Below are positions 16,441 to 29,165 of a DNA stretch of 64,000 bases, piece by piece. Under the pieces are notes generated by a model, which did not search any database, was not told the DNA's origin, and saw only the letters and a list, made by a program, of their open reading frames with translations. Location: the NCBI GenBank assembly GCA_032173965.1, contig JAVUNC010000004.1, forward strand, positions 21,677,001-21,741,000, read 5' to 3'. This stretch comes from Sitta carolinensis. Lineage: Eukaryota; Chordata; Aves; Passeriformes; Sittidae. The position numbers and the translations under genes are program-made. Position 1 is the first letter of the stretch. Every line of letters starts with the position of its first letter.

Positions 16441-17119
16441 GGGCCAAAATGCCACTGAAGGAAAGCGCTTATGTAGGGGTTTAAGGTAGATTACTCAGCT
16501 AAATCTGCACTTCAAATTTATTGTACCTTGTTAATTTTAACATTTATGAGCATCTCCTTGCAGATGTAATGTAACAGACATTTTCAAAAAATATACGTAG
16601 CTCCTATTTCCAGGGTTCCATCACTGTTTTTCATCAAAAGAACACCAGCTTTTATAGCTGGGTTATCTTAAAAACCAGAACATAGTCTTTATATGTAATA
16701 ACAGAAAATATAAGATTAGCTGTATTGATTTAAAAGTTTATGCAAAACTCACTGAATTAATTTTGTAGTATACAATGTATTCTAATACACACAAGAAAAT
16801 CAGTATGAAAAAATTTGGGTTAATTTTGAGGGGAGAGATTATTCAGATTCTTTGAAATTATTCTAATATGTGAAATACACTATATATCTATAAATGCATA
16901 TATATGTATTTTTAAAATGGCTACTACAAAGTTTTAACTGGAAGCAGTTTTGTGTACAGTGTCTTAGGGTCATTTTATCTTTTTCTTCAGCTTGTAATAA
17001 GAATATACATTTAGTATTTTTTTATCAAGTTACCCTGTGTTTTATCTCAAAAAGAACTATTAGTATGCTGACATCATACACATACATACACAAAAATCCT
17101 CTGACAGTCAAAGTCTGAC

Positions 17120-17141
17120 TCAATTTTTTTTTTTTTTTTTA
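17120..17141. repeat. Short poly-T tract
   Basis: About 20 T in a row in otherwise unique AT-rich intron. Confidence 0.85.
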
Positions 17142-17314
17142 GGTTCCAGATAAATATCTAAGAAAAATTGCAATAATATTGCATTTTGCCTTAGAGGATT
17201 AAATGAAATATTGATCAATATTATTAAAACAATGTTTTCTTTAAAGTTTATTGACTTGAAGGATAACATCACTTCTCACAGCTCATTCAGACTTTTCTTT
17301 GATAGATATACTTA

Positions 17315-17420
17315 CAAAAATCATCCATATTAGAATTTTTGGACCTGGCAATGTCAGGTTAACAATTAGACTCAATGATCTTAATAATATTTTTCAAACT
17401 AAATGTTTCTATGACTCTTT
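17315..17420 (+). mobile_element. Degenerate CR1 3' end fragment
   Basis: Plus-strand text GGACCTGGCAATGTCAGGTT followed by AACAATTAGACTCAATGATC and a TTTCTATGACTCTT end resembles the terminal 100 bp of avian CR1 elements (compare the better copy ending near 60715). It is short and heavily mutated. Confidence 0.5.
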
Positions 17421-18540
17421 CAACACAGGCCAATGTGTGTCAGTCATCATATCATTTAATAAATTCTTTCATTACTGTTCAAAAAAGGTTGGTCACTTAA
17501 AGTAACATAGACATGAAAATAAATCTTAAACTAAGTATTGCCACTGGTGAGACAACATAAACAGCTGATTTATTACTCATTTAAAATCAAGTGTTTGATT
17601 TTTTAAACCATACAGTGTCATGCATCCAAAGTCTTCAAAACTAAGGGGCAATATATTTCCCATGGTTTGAACCTCATAGCAAAAAAAAAACCAACCAAAC
17701 AAAAAACCCCCAAACAAACAAACAAAAAAAACCCCAGAAAACTGGCAGAAAAATAGAATGTTCTATAAGAAGTATTGTTATTCCAAAAAAAAAAAATCAT
17801 AACGTGCTATCTGTTGCTGTCTAGCTATGATGCATCTTTCTGTCTGACCATCATTTGCAGGAACTTTATAAATGAATGGAAGATGATTAAGAATTCCAAA
17901 CAATCTCAGTTGTAGATATTAACAAGAAATTCTGAGTATGTCACGACTTTATGAATTAAATAAGTACTAAAAGAGAATTATTTTCTAATAATAATTATTA
18001 TTATTATTAGAAAGACCTAAAGAGTGAAAGGACTACCTTCATAAGTAACACCAATGGACAGCTAAGTTCATGGTGCATACACTGCAGTGTTTCTACATTA
18101 AAAAAATTAGAGAACATTTTAACTGGTAAAACACCTATTTCTGTTTACCTTAAATTATTAAATTGTTCATCAAACTTTCAGAGCTGTATCTGCTAAGAAG
18201 CAAAGTCTAGGTTTATGTTTCAAACACTTAAACTGTTCAGATACATTTCTTGTTTGTTTTCAGTATAAGGAAAATAGTACAAAGAAAGACCTATCAGAAG
18301 TACAAAATAAACAAAGAAAAAAAAGACTCCAAAAGATCAGTTACGTATACTTAATTCTCACACATATGTTAAGAGAATCTTATTTTAAAATGCTAGCTTT
18401 ATTTTTACAATTTGTTCCTTGTCTTTGAAAAATTCATCAAATGTTAATGTTTTTTAAAAGGCATGGTGAACCTTAATTAAAAGTTTAAAGTCTGGAAATA
18501 ACATTTATGTTAAGAGCAAATATACTTAACAATGAATATG

Positions 18541-19138
18541 TGTTGCGTCGTGTGGTTGCTCCGCCCGACCACCAGAGCCACCCCTGTCAATCCTGAGGGT
18601 CTGAATTTCAATATAAGGGGTCTCTCCCTGTCACCCCAGGAGAGGGCTGCCGAGTAATTGGGCAAACCGAAACAGCCCCCCCTCCCCAAAGGGGACTGGA
18701 CCCCTGCCTTGTCCTTCTGTCCCGGCTCACTCCCCCCATCCTCTGGGATTGCCCGGGGTCGCTCTGGGTCGCCCCCTCCTCCCGGGTAAATCCAGCGGCG
18801 CGCCGCATGGTCGGGATTCTGCTCGTGCTGGTTACCATGTTCGGATGCTCTTGCATGGAGCTAATAAAACCTTTCACCGAATCACAACAGAATCGGTTTC
18901 TTTCTCCACTGATCGTCTAGCTTCTCTGCAAACCCTTGCAGTGATCTCCCTGCTCCAGCCGGTGCTACAGTTTCCAGGGTCTGCAGCCACTGCCCGACCC
19001 CGGACTTGCCTCTTGTGCTGGGCCACGTGGCCACTGCTAAGGAAGGTATCCTTGTGGAAAATAACCACAGAGCTGCCTTCCCCACGCAGCCACCACGGGG
19101 GACCTGGATCTTGGATACAGTAACACGGCATTGTTTCA
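18541..19138 (+). mobile_element. Solo LTR of an endogenous retrovirus, with target duplication
   Basis: A sharply bounded 598-bp GC- and CpG-rich island begins TGTTGCGTCG and ends GGCATTGTTTCA, thus TG...CA. It is flanked by perfect 6-bp direct repeats AATATG (18535-18540 and 19139-19144). It contains an AATAAA polyadenylation signal at about 18862, a position plausible for the R region. There is no internal gag, pol or env sequence, so it is a solo LTR left by recombination. A 6-bp duplication fits class II (beta-like) retroviruses, though the family is not identified. Orientation is plus, judged from the AATAAA. The intact repeats indicate fairly recent insertion. Open frames in it are incidental. 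Confidence 0.85.
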
Positions 19139-19322
19139 AATATGGATTAAAAAAAATATAAAACATTAAAACAATAAAAAATATCTGAGCTGTTTTCTAC
19201 ACAGAATGTGTTTAATTATTATGTGAAACTACTGTCAAAAAAAGTCTGAATAACAGAATGGTCTTCACTGGATGACTTAAAACATAACAATTCCCTCTTA
19301 TTCAGAAATAACATGTTAATGT

Positions 19323-19598
19323 TTGAATATTTAATAATTTTATGAAGAGAAGCAAACAAAGGGTTTAAACTTGATCTGTTAAATCAATCAGTGAAAAGAT
19401 ACAAATGCAGGTATGTGTCATCAGTCAGACACAGCTGCAGTCTGGAGAGGAAGGGAGACAGCAGCTCCCCAGATACCGTCATGTCAGATAACTAAAAAAG
19501 AATACACATGCTCTGTATTGGATGAACCTAATTAAATGGAAAATGTGGAAAGTTCTAAGAGTTTTGGGGTATTTTACTTTTTAAACTTTGAAGTTTAA
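19323..19598 (-). repeat. Right arm of a 276-bp inverted duplication
   Basis: Reverse-complement copy of 12843-13118, separated from it by 6,204 bp. The solo LTR at 18541-19138 lies in the loop, its end only 184 bp from this arm. The arms could pair in the CSMD1 pre-mRNA as a long hairpin that contains no known exon. Confidence 0.92.
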
Positions 19599-21079
19599 GT
19601 AATGGACACATTAATAAAGGCATTCCTTAATTTCTTTAACATGCACATTCATGAGCATATGTACAATGTCCACGATTAGCACAATAGAATGCATTATATT
19701 AAAGGCTATAGCAAAAGAGGGTAATACATTGTTAAACAGCATAACTGAACAAATAGATGTCAGTCTTTAAACTGACTGAGATGAGTACCATACATTGATT
19801 GTATTTCTGTGGAGCAGAGTTGAGCATAATAATACCAAGATCTGAAAAGTGCTCTAATAAAAATAGGACATAAGAAGCAGAGTTAAAAATTAATATAAAA
19901 ACTAAAAAGGAAAAATCTTCAACTTAACAAATTTGTACTCCATCTGGCCGTTTTTAATTTGTTATTTTGTTAATTTAGGAGGGAGAAGAAGAGTTATAGG
20001 GTATTGCATGCTTACTCCTTTTTATACACTCCACTAAGCTACTGTTTTGGATTTTTTAGTAAAGGACTGTGTCAGAGACAGAAATTTGGTCTTATCCACT
20101 ACAGTCTGCTAACATGTAAGCATTCAGAAACAAGTTAAAGCATATCACTATTATATTATGCTCCTCAAGCTCATATGTATTTTCTAGATGAAAAATGTGT
20201 TCTGTCTGCCACCCCAAACATCATTAAAAACTCAGACAAACACATTCTCCGCTATTAAAAATTCCTTGGAAAATGCTGCAGTAATTATCAGCAACTTAGT
20301 CTGCCTCTTTTCACTCTATTAGTAACCTACTGGTGGAACTATCTGTTTCTTGAAAGAAAATTAAAGTTGCTGAAACTGAGAAATGCCTGATCTAGGCTTA
20401 TCTGAATAATATACTCTAAAAAGGTCACACCAAAATATAGTAAAGCTTCTGCAAAAGATTGATAATACACTGTGGCAGAAATTAAGTGACTGACTTTTCC
20501 CATCCAAAAAACTAACCTGCCTTGTGTACCACTACAGATTAATTCATACAGTATTATAATGGAGCTCTCTGACAGTTCTCCACAGAACGAAGTAGCTTTA
20601 ATAAATAAAAAATATTAACATGAAACATATTTATGGCCTGTTCTCCAAAAGCACACACTTGAATAATGTTCTGAATTGTAATACATACAAATTTCATACA
20701 AGAAGGAAACTTAATATACATGAAATACATGAAAGAGAGAAAAGCTTAAAGCAAAAGAAACTGTTTTCACTGAATGACTTATATCAGTCATCCTCTTTCC
20801 AAGCATTACACTGTCTATAATGATTTCCCTGTGTGCAAGTCCAATTGTGAGAGTCCTAGGAAGTCTTAATTTAATTTTTTTTTCAGCACTGGTTTTATTA
20901 AACCTCTAAGCAGTAACCAAGTTATATATCAATATTGGTAGTGTAAGAACATTTATAAGGTTGTTATGTTTTTGTAAAAAACTGCCCTGGTTTAAAGTTT
21001 ACTAGTACTTTACATGGTTATACAAAGTAAATGTATGCAAAAAGATAACTGACATATACCTGAGCAACTGAAATATATT

Positions 21080-21133
21080 TTTGAAAGTATTTTTCTACTA
21101 GTTTCAAATACTTTGAAAGTATTTTTCTACTAG
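21080..21133. repeat. Tandem duplication of 22 bp
   Basis: TTTGAAAGTATTTTTCTACTAG is present at 21080-21101 and again at 21112-21133, separated by 10 bases. Confidence 0.8.
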
Positions 21134-22939
21134 AGGAAAGAAAAATCTTCTTCAAAACAATCATAATGAAGAGCTTTAAGCTTAACTGCTCAGCTGAGCA
21201 TCAATACAAATAACGGTTGTAAGCCTGACATTTTCAGCTGCTCGTAGGAGCTGATATACTTCCTGACATCTCCAAGAATTCTTAATAACTTCAAATTACA
21301 TAAAATGCTAGAATTATATCACTGAGTCACCAGATTTGTTTTATAACACTGTTATGAACTAAAGGATAGGCTAGTGAAATAATTTAATTATTTTATATAA
21401 CCATGTAAAGTCAGGAATAAAAATGAGTTCTAAACAATCTATAAAACACATGTTATACTGATTATCAAGAAGTCTGGAAGTCAAAAGATTAAATATTTTT
21501 TATGAGAAAATGGATTTACAGGGTTGAATGGGAGAAAAATCTCAAGCATAATAAAATTATAAAACATTCACACCTAAAACTTCAAGCTATCGTGCTTTTA
21601 TGCCAGTGTGGTACAGCCAATAGGACCACAAGCATGGAAGCAGCCTAATGATCAGCTGGCTGCATGGCCCACCTTGGATCCTGAGAGACATAAAGCATCT
21701 ATTTTTAGATGTGGCACACTCATAAAATGAGTGGAATAAGCCAAACTCAGGCACATATTCATCTCTTCAGTTCTTTCCTTTGTCTGCAACTAACATCACT
21801 GTTTGATACTGCTACAAGGCCTACTGTCACATGCAACATGCTGCATTATCCTGGATATGCATGGCAATGACTGTGCTTAACTTATCCACTTAACAGGCAA
21901 ATGCATGCTTGAATCAATATTAAGAAGTGGCGTAAACCAAATCTTCCTGTTGGTTCAAAGCGGCCTAAATACTACGTTAGATCACATGTGCTTGAAAAAT
22001 TTGGGCATGAGTGGTCTTCACTTGTGGTGAAAGCAAAATAGAAATGTAGCTCAAGAAGAAAACTAACTTTAAAAAAAAAAAAAAAAACTTTAAAAATTTC
22101 TTTTCTTTTTAAACATCTCTGTCACTGAAACTATGAAAACTGTCAACAAAACCCTGTGCTGTTGTATTTTTATTCTGTAAATGCTTCCTTCTTATTTTGT
22201 GCAGAAAATTTTAATTTTAAAACAGCACTTCATAGTGCTGTATACACACAGAGAAATGTTACTGGATTTTATCGTGAAGTATCAGCTGTGAAAAACATAA
22301 TTTAATTTTGTTTCATTTATGAAGACTTGTGGTATGACACCTGGTCATCCTGGCTTCAGTAAAGAAAAACTGTCATAGATAATAACTGGAGAGAATTTCA
22401 GCTTAGATCCTTTGAAACTTTTAGGTGTGGTATTACAATATATCTTATTCTTCAAGGACAGAACGATTTAAATTTCTGGCCTTTTCACAGAAAATATGCT
22501 TTCAGAAGATACTTTTTGAAAGGTAATAAACCATTCTGTTAAGATATCTGGGATCTGTAAAAGAATGAAGGACTTTCAAATTCAGTCTATAAAATAGGTT
22601 GGTTTTTTGTTTTGTTTTTTTTAAATAATGGTAGGTTCAGATCATTCTTCAGCTTTTTAACTATTTTTTTTAGCATGGGTTAACAGCTTTCTATTTTAGC
22701 AATAGTAATGTGGTTCTAACATGGGTTAGAAAGTTTATCATCACAGTTAAGGGTTGTCTGTAGTGTCTTGAATTTTACTTATTAATTACATAGAGGCAAT
22801 GAAATTATTTTTGTCTTTATAATGCATGACATTGAGTATGACTGACAGAAAAATGTCAAGACACCTCTTGTATTTGCTAACACGGTATCTGTTTGTCAGT
22901 TTCCTGGAGTTAAAAAACTAATAACAAGACTTGTTTTAC

Positions 22940-23089
22940 CATCTGGGTTTCCACAGGTCACCTTCCAATGCGTGCAGTGATAACGGTACGGTGTTATTCC
23001 TCTGTACTCAAATCTTTTTCCAGTAACTATCTCTACAGGACCTATGTCTGAAACCATTCTTGTGGCTTGAATTTTTGGACAACTGCATT
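22940..23089 (-). CDS. Candidate in-frame cassette exon of CSMD1 (half sushi-like)
   Basis: On the minus strand a run open from the acceptor TTTCTTGGACTATAG to the donor G|GTAAAACA is exactly 150 bp. It enters with two bases (AA) and leaves with one (G). This is the phase needed to sit between the CUB3-end exon (26476-26588) and the sushi3 exon (4246-4428), giving ...VYQ-E-[insert]-E-IEKGG.... A CTGAC branch-point-like motif lies about 35 bases upstream of the acceptor. The insert starts CSCPKIQATRMVSDIGPVEI, continues VTGKRFEYRGITPYRYHC and ends THWKVTCGNPD. It has four cysteines, and the CPKI...GKRFEYRG...YRYHC pattern resembles the first half of a sushi module (CP-x-I ... G-x-x-F-x-Y-G ... 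Y-x-C). No such insert exists in the human isoform I remember. The donor lacks a +5 G and is weaker than the neighbouring CSMD1 donors. It could also be a chance open frame or a dead duplicate of a sushi exon. Confidence 0.45.
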
Positions 23090-26000
23090 CTATAGTCCAA
23101 GAAACATGATTAATAGGTCAGACTACAAAAAAGTGGAATAGCGAGAATATACAGAATCCTCCATCTTTCTGACATTAACATGTTCTGAAGGTGAGCCAAA
23201 GAAGAGGCAAAAGAACTTGGAAAGACTTGCCTCTCAATCCCTTAGGCGAATTGTAAATAGGATTAAATTTGCTATTCATACAAAAAACCTGTTATGCATA
23301 TCAGTTCATTTACAGGCATCATTTCATGTATTTTTTAGGTAGACATGCTAATAACGTAAGAAAGGTGAACTGCATCATTAATATCCTTTCTTAATAATTA
23401 AAGTGAGATTAAGTTCAGTTAAAGTTAAAATTTTCTATAGACTATGGCACTATTTAAGTAGTAATAGGGGAAAAAAATTGCTCTAATAGATACAAAGTCA
23501 AGATTCGGTTGGTGAGCTGTAAAGTATTTCCCAAGAGGGTGAGAAATCATGTTCTAGTCCTCAGCAAAACTCACGGCGTTTTGGGAAGAAAGATTAAAAT
23601 AAGGATGTCCTTTGCTTTGTCTCTACCGAACATGTATAAGGCATCAAAGACTGCCTTTTTTTTAGTTAGATCACAGTTAACTGCAATCACGACAGTGTCC
23701 TTGAGGTTACATGTCACGTCTATTAACTTTCTCACAATTAAAATGAGGTTCTATTTTTAGAAAGGTTATTTGACTGCTAAACAAGGAGAGGGAGATTTAT
23801 TCAAGCACCTCGTGACAGGATAGAAGTTTAAACTTTACACTTAGCCTAAAGCAGGAAATGTATTAAGAGTGCAGATGGTTAAAAGTTTCATCAACAATAA
23901 AAGACGAGAAAATTCTAATAAAGCTAATGAGACCATTGAAATTAAATGCAAGAGAAAAAACAACTATAATTCACCTTTATCTTAAAACATTTACTATACT
24001 TAAGTATACTTTTGAACTTGTAAGCATTTCACACTTTAGAATTCTGAAACTGAGTTGTAAAAGTAGAAAAAAAACCAAAATGCAGAATAACCCACAACTG
24101 GTTGAAAAACAAGACTGAGAGCCAAAATCCAACTGTCAAATGATAACAATATACTTCATGAGAGATGCTACTGCTACTACAAAATGCAGATTGTATACTT
24201 CAGGTGTCTGCAGAAAGTCCCCACTAATAAGAGACTGAACACAATGAATAAAATAACATCGTTAGACAAATACAGAAATGACAACAGATGAATTTACATT
24301 AGTAATACCAGAAAGAAATTACAGCAGAAAAATAAATCATGTGATATACATAATTTAAATTTTTGAAATTTTTCATAGGGTTATGAGACGATAAAGTTCA
24401 AAATTTTGGTTTGAGGAAACAGTGCAAAATGTCAGATACATAACTTGTGCCAACACTCTTTCTCCACTATATAATCACTGTTTACACGGAATGTATTTCA
24501 CTAATGGATTTTTTAAAGACAATATATTTTCTAAATAAACACAGACTCTACAAATGACACAAGTACAAAAGATAAAACCACGACAGAAGGGACAAGAAGG
24601 GACAAGATTAATTTAGATAAAGAGCATGTGATTGTACTCATGCAAAAAAAAACATACTTGAGCTGTGTAACTATATAGGCTTAATGCATGGCACAATGTC
24701 TTAAGAATCCTTCATGTCTTAGCCACAGAAGGGCTACAGGCCTGTATCTGCTTTTTCATTCACAGCTCTTGTACATCACACCTAAGAAACTGGGACAGTG
24801 TTTCAAGAGCATCTCTAATTTTCCTTGTTCTCATATGGTTATTCTCATGGCCATGGACCTGCAAATCTCAGTAGTGTTGCTGTGGAGGATTCTCATGGGA
24901 AGTGATTGCCACCCTCATGAGAATCAGCCCTTCTTTCTCCTCTTTTTTTCCTTATTTTGTTGATTTCAGTTCACATTAAAGAAAACCAAAACAAGGTGCA
25001 GAAAAGAAGTAAATAATAATAATTAAATCACTCAAATATTATCCAGCAATATGTCCACACAGAAACTTAAACTATGAATGTCGAAAAGTTGGTCTGATTA
25101 GCATGATCCAGTAAGTACCATGAGTGGGAAGAGCAAAAAAGTGAGCTTGAGTGAGTCCCAGAGAAATACAGTGTTCAGGAAATATAATGGTGGCTGTATA
25201 ACCCTCATCTGTGCTATCATCACTGTCTGCCTCAAAGGAGAGACCACTAGTAGAAAAATATTGATGTGGAGAAGTAACACCATGTTTCCTGGCTTACCAC
25301 TGGGGAATATTTCCCCTTCCTGTTCCTTTCAACAGTCACAGACCCTACTTCTAAAACCCTGCTCAGCAAGCCTCAATGTCCTTACTGCAATAAATGTATA
25401 GCTTGCTAAACTTGAGGTTAGCATCTCCACAACTTGTCACTCTTTATTTTGACTGTTTTGGTATTGAAACAGTAAGTTAACCCAAAATGAAGTGAAACAC
25501 TTAGAGTATTTCAGTTTATGAATAATGTTTAAGGAGCACTCCCACTCTTCTAATCCAGTTACTTTCAGGTAATGAACTGTGAATACTCTCAGTGTTTTGC
25601 AGCAACTTTGGTACAAAACTAATTTTGAAAAGGTTATTATCAAATCATTTTCATCATATGTGCCTATAAGGTACTATTGAAAAAATAAGTGTTTTTCCTT
25701 ATCCTTAAGGTGAACTAATTAACATGGAAATTAACAGAAAATTATACCAGATGTTAATAAGAAAGAGATCTTTCTAGCTGCAGGTATATACAACATATTG
25801 AAATGGAAAAAATGCAATACATGCATGCATACTAGGAGATATCAGGTATTTTTTAATACAATTAATCAACTTCAGAAGGTACTGAACTTCATACAGTAAA
25901 AAAAAAAAAAAGACTTATATTGCAAAGGTTCTCGTTTCTTTGAGACAGAAGCAACACAAATGAGGCTAGGGTAACTTAGATTTATTTTTTTTTTAGCTAC

Positions 26001-26467
26001 ATTTACACAATTCTATACATCTTCTTAATTTGCACAATAACATACAATATACCTGTTCTGTTATTTTCATTATGTACTAATTTCGACTTAGGTCTGTGAA
26101 GATTCTCAGTGGAGCATGAAAATAAGTTTTATAAGTGTCTCAATAAAGTTTTTGAATATTTACAATATTTTTTCAAATAGTATCCAACATGATACAGGTT
26201 ACCAGAATGTAAAATTCAAATATATTAGTTTGTAGCTTCTATTGACCTCCCAGCAAAAAGTATCAGAACAATAACTTTCATTTTTACTTGCAAATATTTT
26301 TAGTTATTTTGTAGGTATTTGCAAATCCATGTCTTCATCAACCATTAACTTACAATAGAGATGGTATCAAAACTCTAAGTTTGTGAAAGGATTGAATGAT
26401 TATTTGAAATTAATTTGTTGGGATATAATGAAGTAAGTTAAAACATAAGTTTAAAATAGTTAATTTA

Positions 26468-26680
<213 letters not shown>

Positions 26681-28812
26681 TTAAACTATTCACATCCTGT
26701 TCTAATCAGTTGTTTTTGGTTTGTTTTTCTTTTTTTTTATGAAATTAACTATTCTATATGAAATAGAACAATATGAAGTAATAGAAAAAAAATATTTTGA
26801 ATGACCGCATTCAACGATGATTAAACACTTCTAATAAAGCTGCTCGTACCCAAAATTTCCATTTAGTAATTAAATTATAAAAGATGAGAGTGACTGTATG
26901 AGTTAGTTTTCACCTGTTTGGATGAGTATTCCTTTTCTTCCACACTTTGTAAAAGTGAAAAAATTTGCTTTACATGCCTTAAAGCCTGTGTGTATGGAAC
27001 TTACTACAATCACATCTACTCCATTCAAGTAACTCACAATGACCTCTCCAATTTCAGGGAAACTGCTATTTCTCACACAGTAAGGTGAGATAGCTATGTA
27101 TAGGTAAATACAGTGCAATATGCAACATGTAAGGCAAACTGGTGAATCCCACCATAAAACTTTAGCACTTGTCAGTAGTTTCACTTGTACATCTATAATT
27201 CTGGTATCAAAAAATTGTGTGTCAAAAAGAACTATTACAAAAAAAGATTGCTTATTAATAGTGAAAAACTAGTGCATAATCGTGTTCTAATCCTGAACAA
27301 CCATTCAGATTCTGGTGATAGATTTACAGTTTTACAAAAAAGTAGTGGGAAAAAACACATAAAAAGTGGCTGTAAATTCTCACTAACTGAACTTTTATCA
27401 AATACAAACCAGATTTCTTCCAACCTTCAGTCTTGATTATGAGAAATAAATAGGCATGAGTTAAGTAAAATTAATAATGTGCCAAACCAAGATAAGATGT
27501 CCCAGAAGCAAAATTTCTGAAGAAAAAATTGTATGGATTATTCCAAAAACATAGTATTTAAATACAGTAAACCAGATGGTAATATGGTTACAACTTAAAT
27601 GCAAAGACATAATAAAAAGAGAGGCTGAGCAGAAACAAGGTGAGAACTGAGAAACAGTAAGACAAGTTATAGGAATTCTCTCTGTCTTCAATGCAGATTA
27701 TGAACAAGAAACTTTATCATATGATATGGGATACCATATCTACAATAATTTGGGGTTCTTACTCTGATATAATTGAAAATAAAATTTAAAACCACAATCC
27801 CCATATGAGAAGAATGGGCTTACTAATTACTTCTGAACACCCACCTGCAATGGCCTACGGTGGCTGAGTTTGTTCTAATATGGTTTATAAAATTTCTGGT
27901 TATGACCTGTTAGTAATTATTTGCTTATTATGATACTACAGATGCAGAAAAGGAGGAAAAAAATAAATCCATTATATTTCAGCATATGCAAACATACAAA
28001 CAGTGCTTAGCTTGGATAACTAAGGAAATAAAGAAACAATGATAAATAACTAGGTTGTTCAGTTTGACCTGTGTAAGAATGAAAATAAAGCAGCTGCTTA
28101 GTCTGAAAACTGAGCTGCTTATCAAATTAATTTGAAACAGTACAGGTTCAAAGAGATGCTAGGTGCAGTCATAATACTGAATATTCTCTTGCTGATAAAA
28201 TAATGAATGTTGATAAAGTTGGGACATTCATTTAAATGAATAGTATAGCCAGCTCAGGAAAGAAAGGTACCTCACCAGAGAGTAACATAAAGAAAAGCAG
28301 TTTAGGAGATTCTTGCAGAAATACATATATAAAGAAAGAAAATGTAAAGATTATGTATACATTGAAGGACAACTGGAAACCTGTTGTTTTTTCTGCAAAA
28401 ATTTCTCAATAACTATTTAGATGTGTAAACTTATTGCATTACCAACTAACAACTGTTTAAATGGCTCTCTTTATACTCAGTAATCTGATTAATGAATGAG
28501 ACCTACACTGATAATTTCTGAACACAGATAAAATGAACCCTGAAACTCTAAGTCTCTATGAGTAGGATGGAATATTTTCAATTAATATAAACATCCTTAT
28601 AGAATGCAAGAAAGAAAAAAAAAAAAGGAAATAAAAAGCCACGGCTGAGTAAGGTGAACTTATCAAATAGGCAGAATCCTCTCCCTTCAAAATGACAGTG
28701 GTCTATCCATATATGGTGGATATGAACCAACCAAAAGAAAATCACTTCCTCAGATTCACATCTAGGGGTATAGGAAGAAAGCCAAAACTTTTGGAAGGCA
28801 AGGAAGTGGGAG

Positions 28813-28856
28813 GAAAAAAAAACAAAAAACCAAAAACAAAAACCAAAACCGAAACC

Positions 28857-28887
<31 letters not shown>

Positions 28888-28893
28888 CAAAAC

Positions 28894-28924
<31 letters not shown>

Positions 28925-28941
28925 CAAAAAAACAGAAAAAA
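28813..28941. repeat. AAAAC pentanucleotide / A-C-rich array
   Basis: Mainly AAAAC units with interruptions of CCAAAAACAAAAACC type. Open frames here translate to lysine/asparagine/threonine or phenylalanine/valine/cysteine repeats and are not coding. Confidence 0.9.
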
Positions 28942-28999
28942 CCCACCCAAAAATGAAATAAGAAGCCAAAAGTAGAAATCAGTAACATGTAGCTTTTAA

Positions 29000-29165
29000 T
29001 TTTTATTTTTTTTTTTTTTTATGGTGGTGGTGGTACTTTTGTGTCTGGTGAGAATTTTTGGTGTGTTTTTGTTTGTTTGCTTGTATCAGCTTTGTTTGGG
29101 TTTGTGTTTTTTGTTTTGTTTGCTGGTTTGGTTGGGGTTTGTTTTTCTTGTTTGGTTTTATTCAT
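29000..29165. repeat. Poly-T and G/T-rich low-complexity tract
   Basis: A T run (about 29003-29020), then GGTGGTGG, followed by irregular TTTG and GTTTT motifs up to about 29160. Its G/T composition is complementary to the A/C-rich array 70 bases to the left. Confidence 0.85.

Noticed and set aside
18608..19166. Several frames of 85 to 124 codons on both strands
   Set aside because: They lie inside the GC-rich solo LTR, which is non-coding.
26903..27184. 93-codon minus-strand frame just upstream of the CUB3-end exon
   Set aside because: No splice signals in the right phase were evident and the sequence matches no CUB or sushi pattern; kept only as a note in the intron entry.
28578..28988. 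136-codon minus-strand open frame rich in Phe, Cys and Val
   Set aside because: It is the translation of the AAAAC simple repeat and flanking poly-A; no real protein signature.
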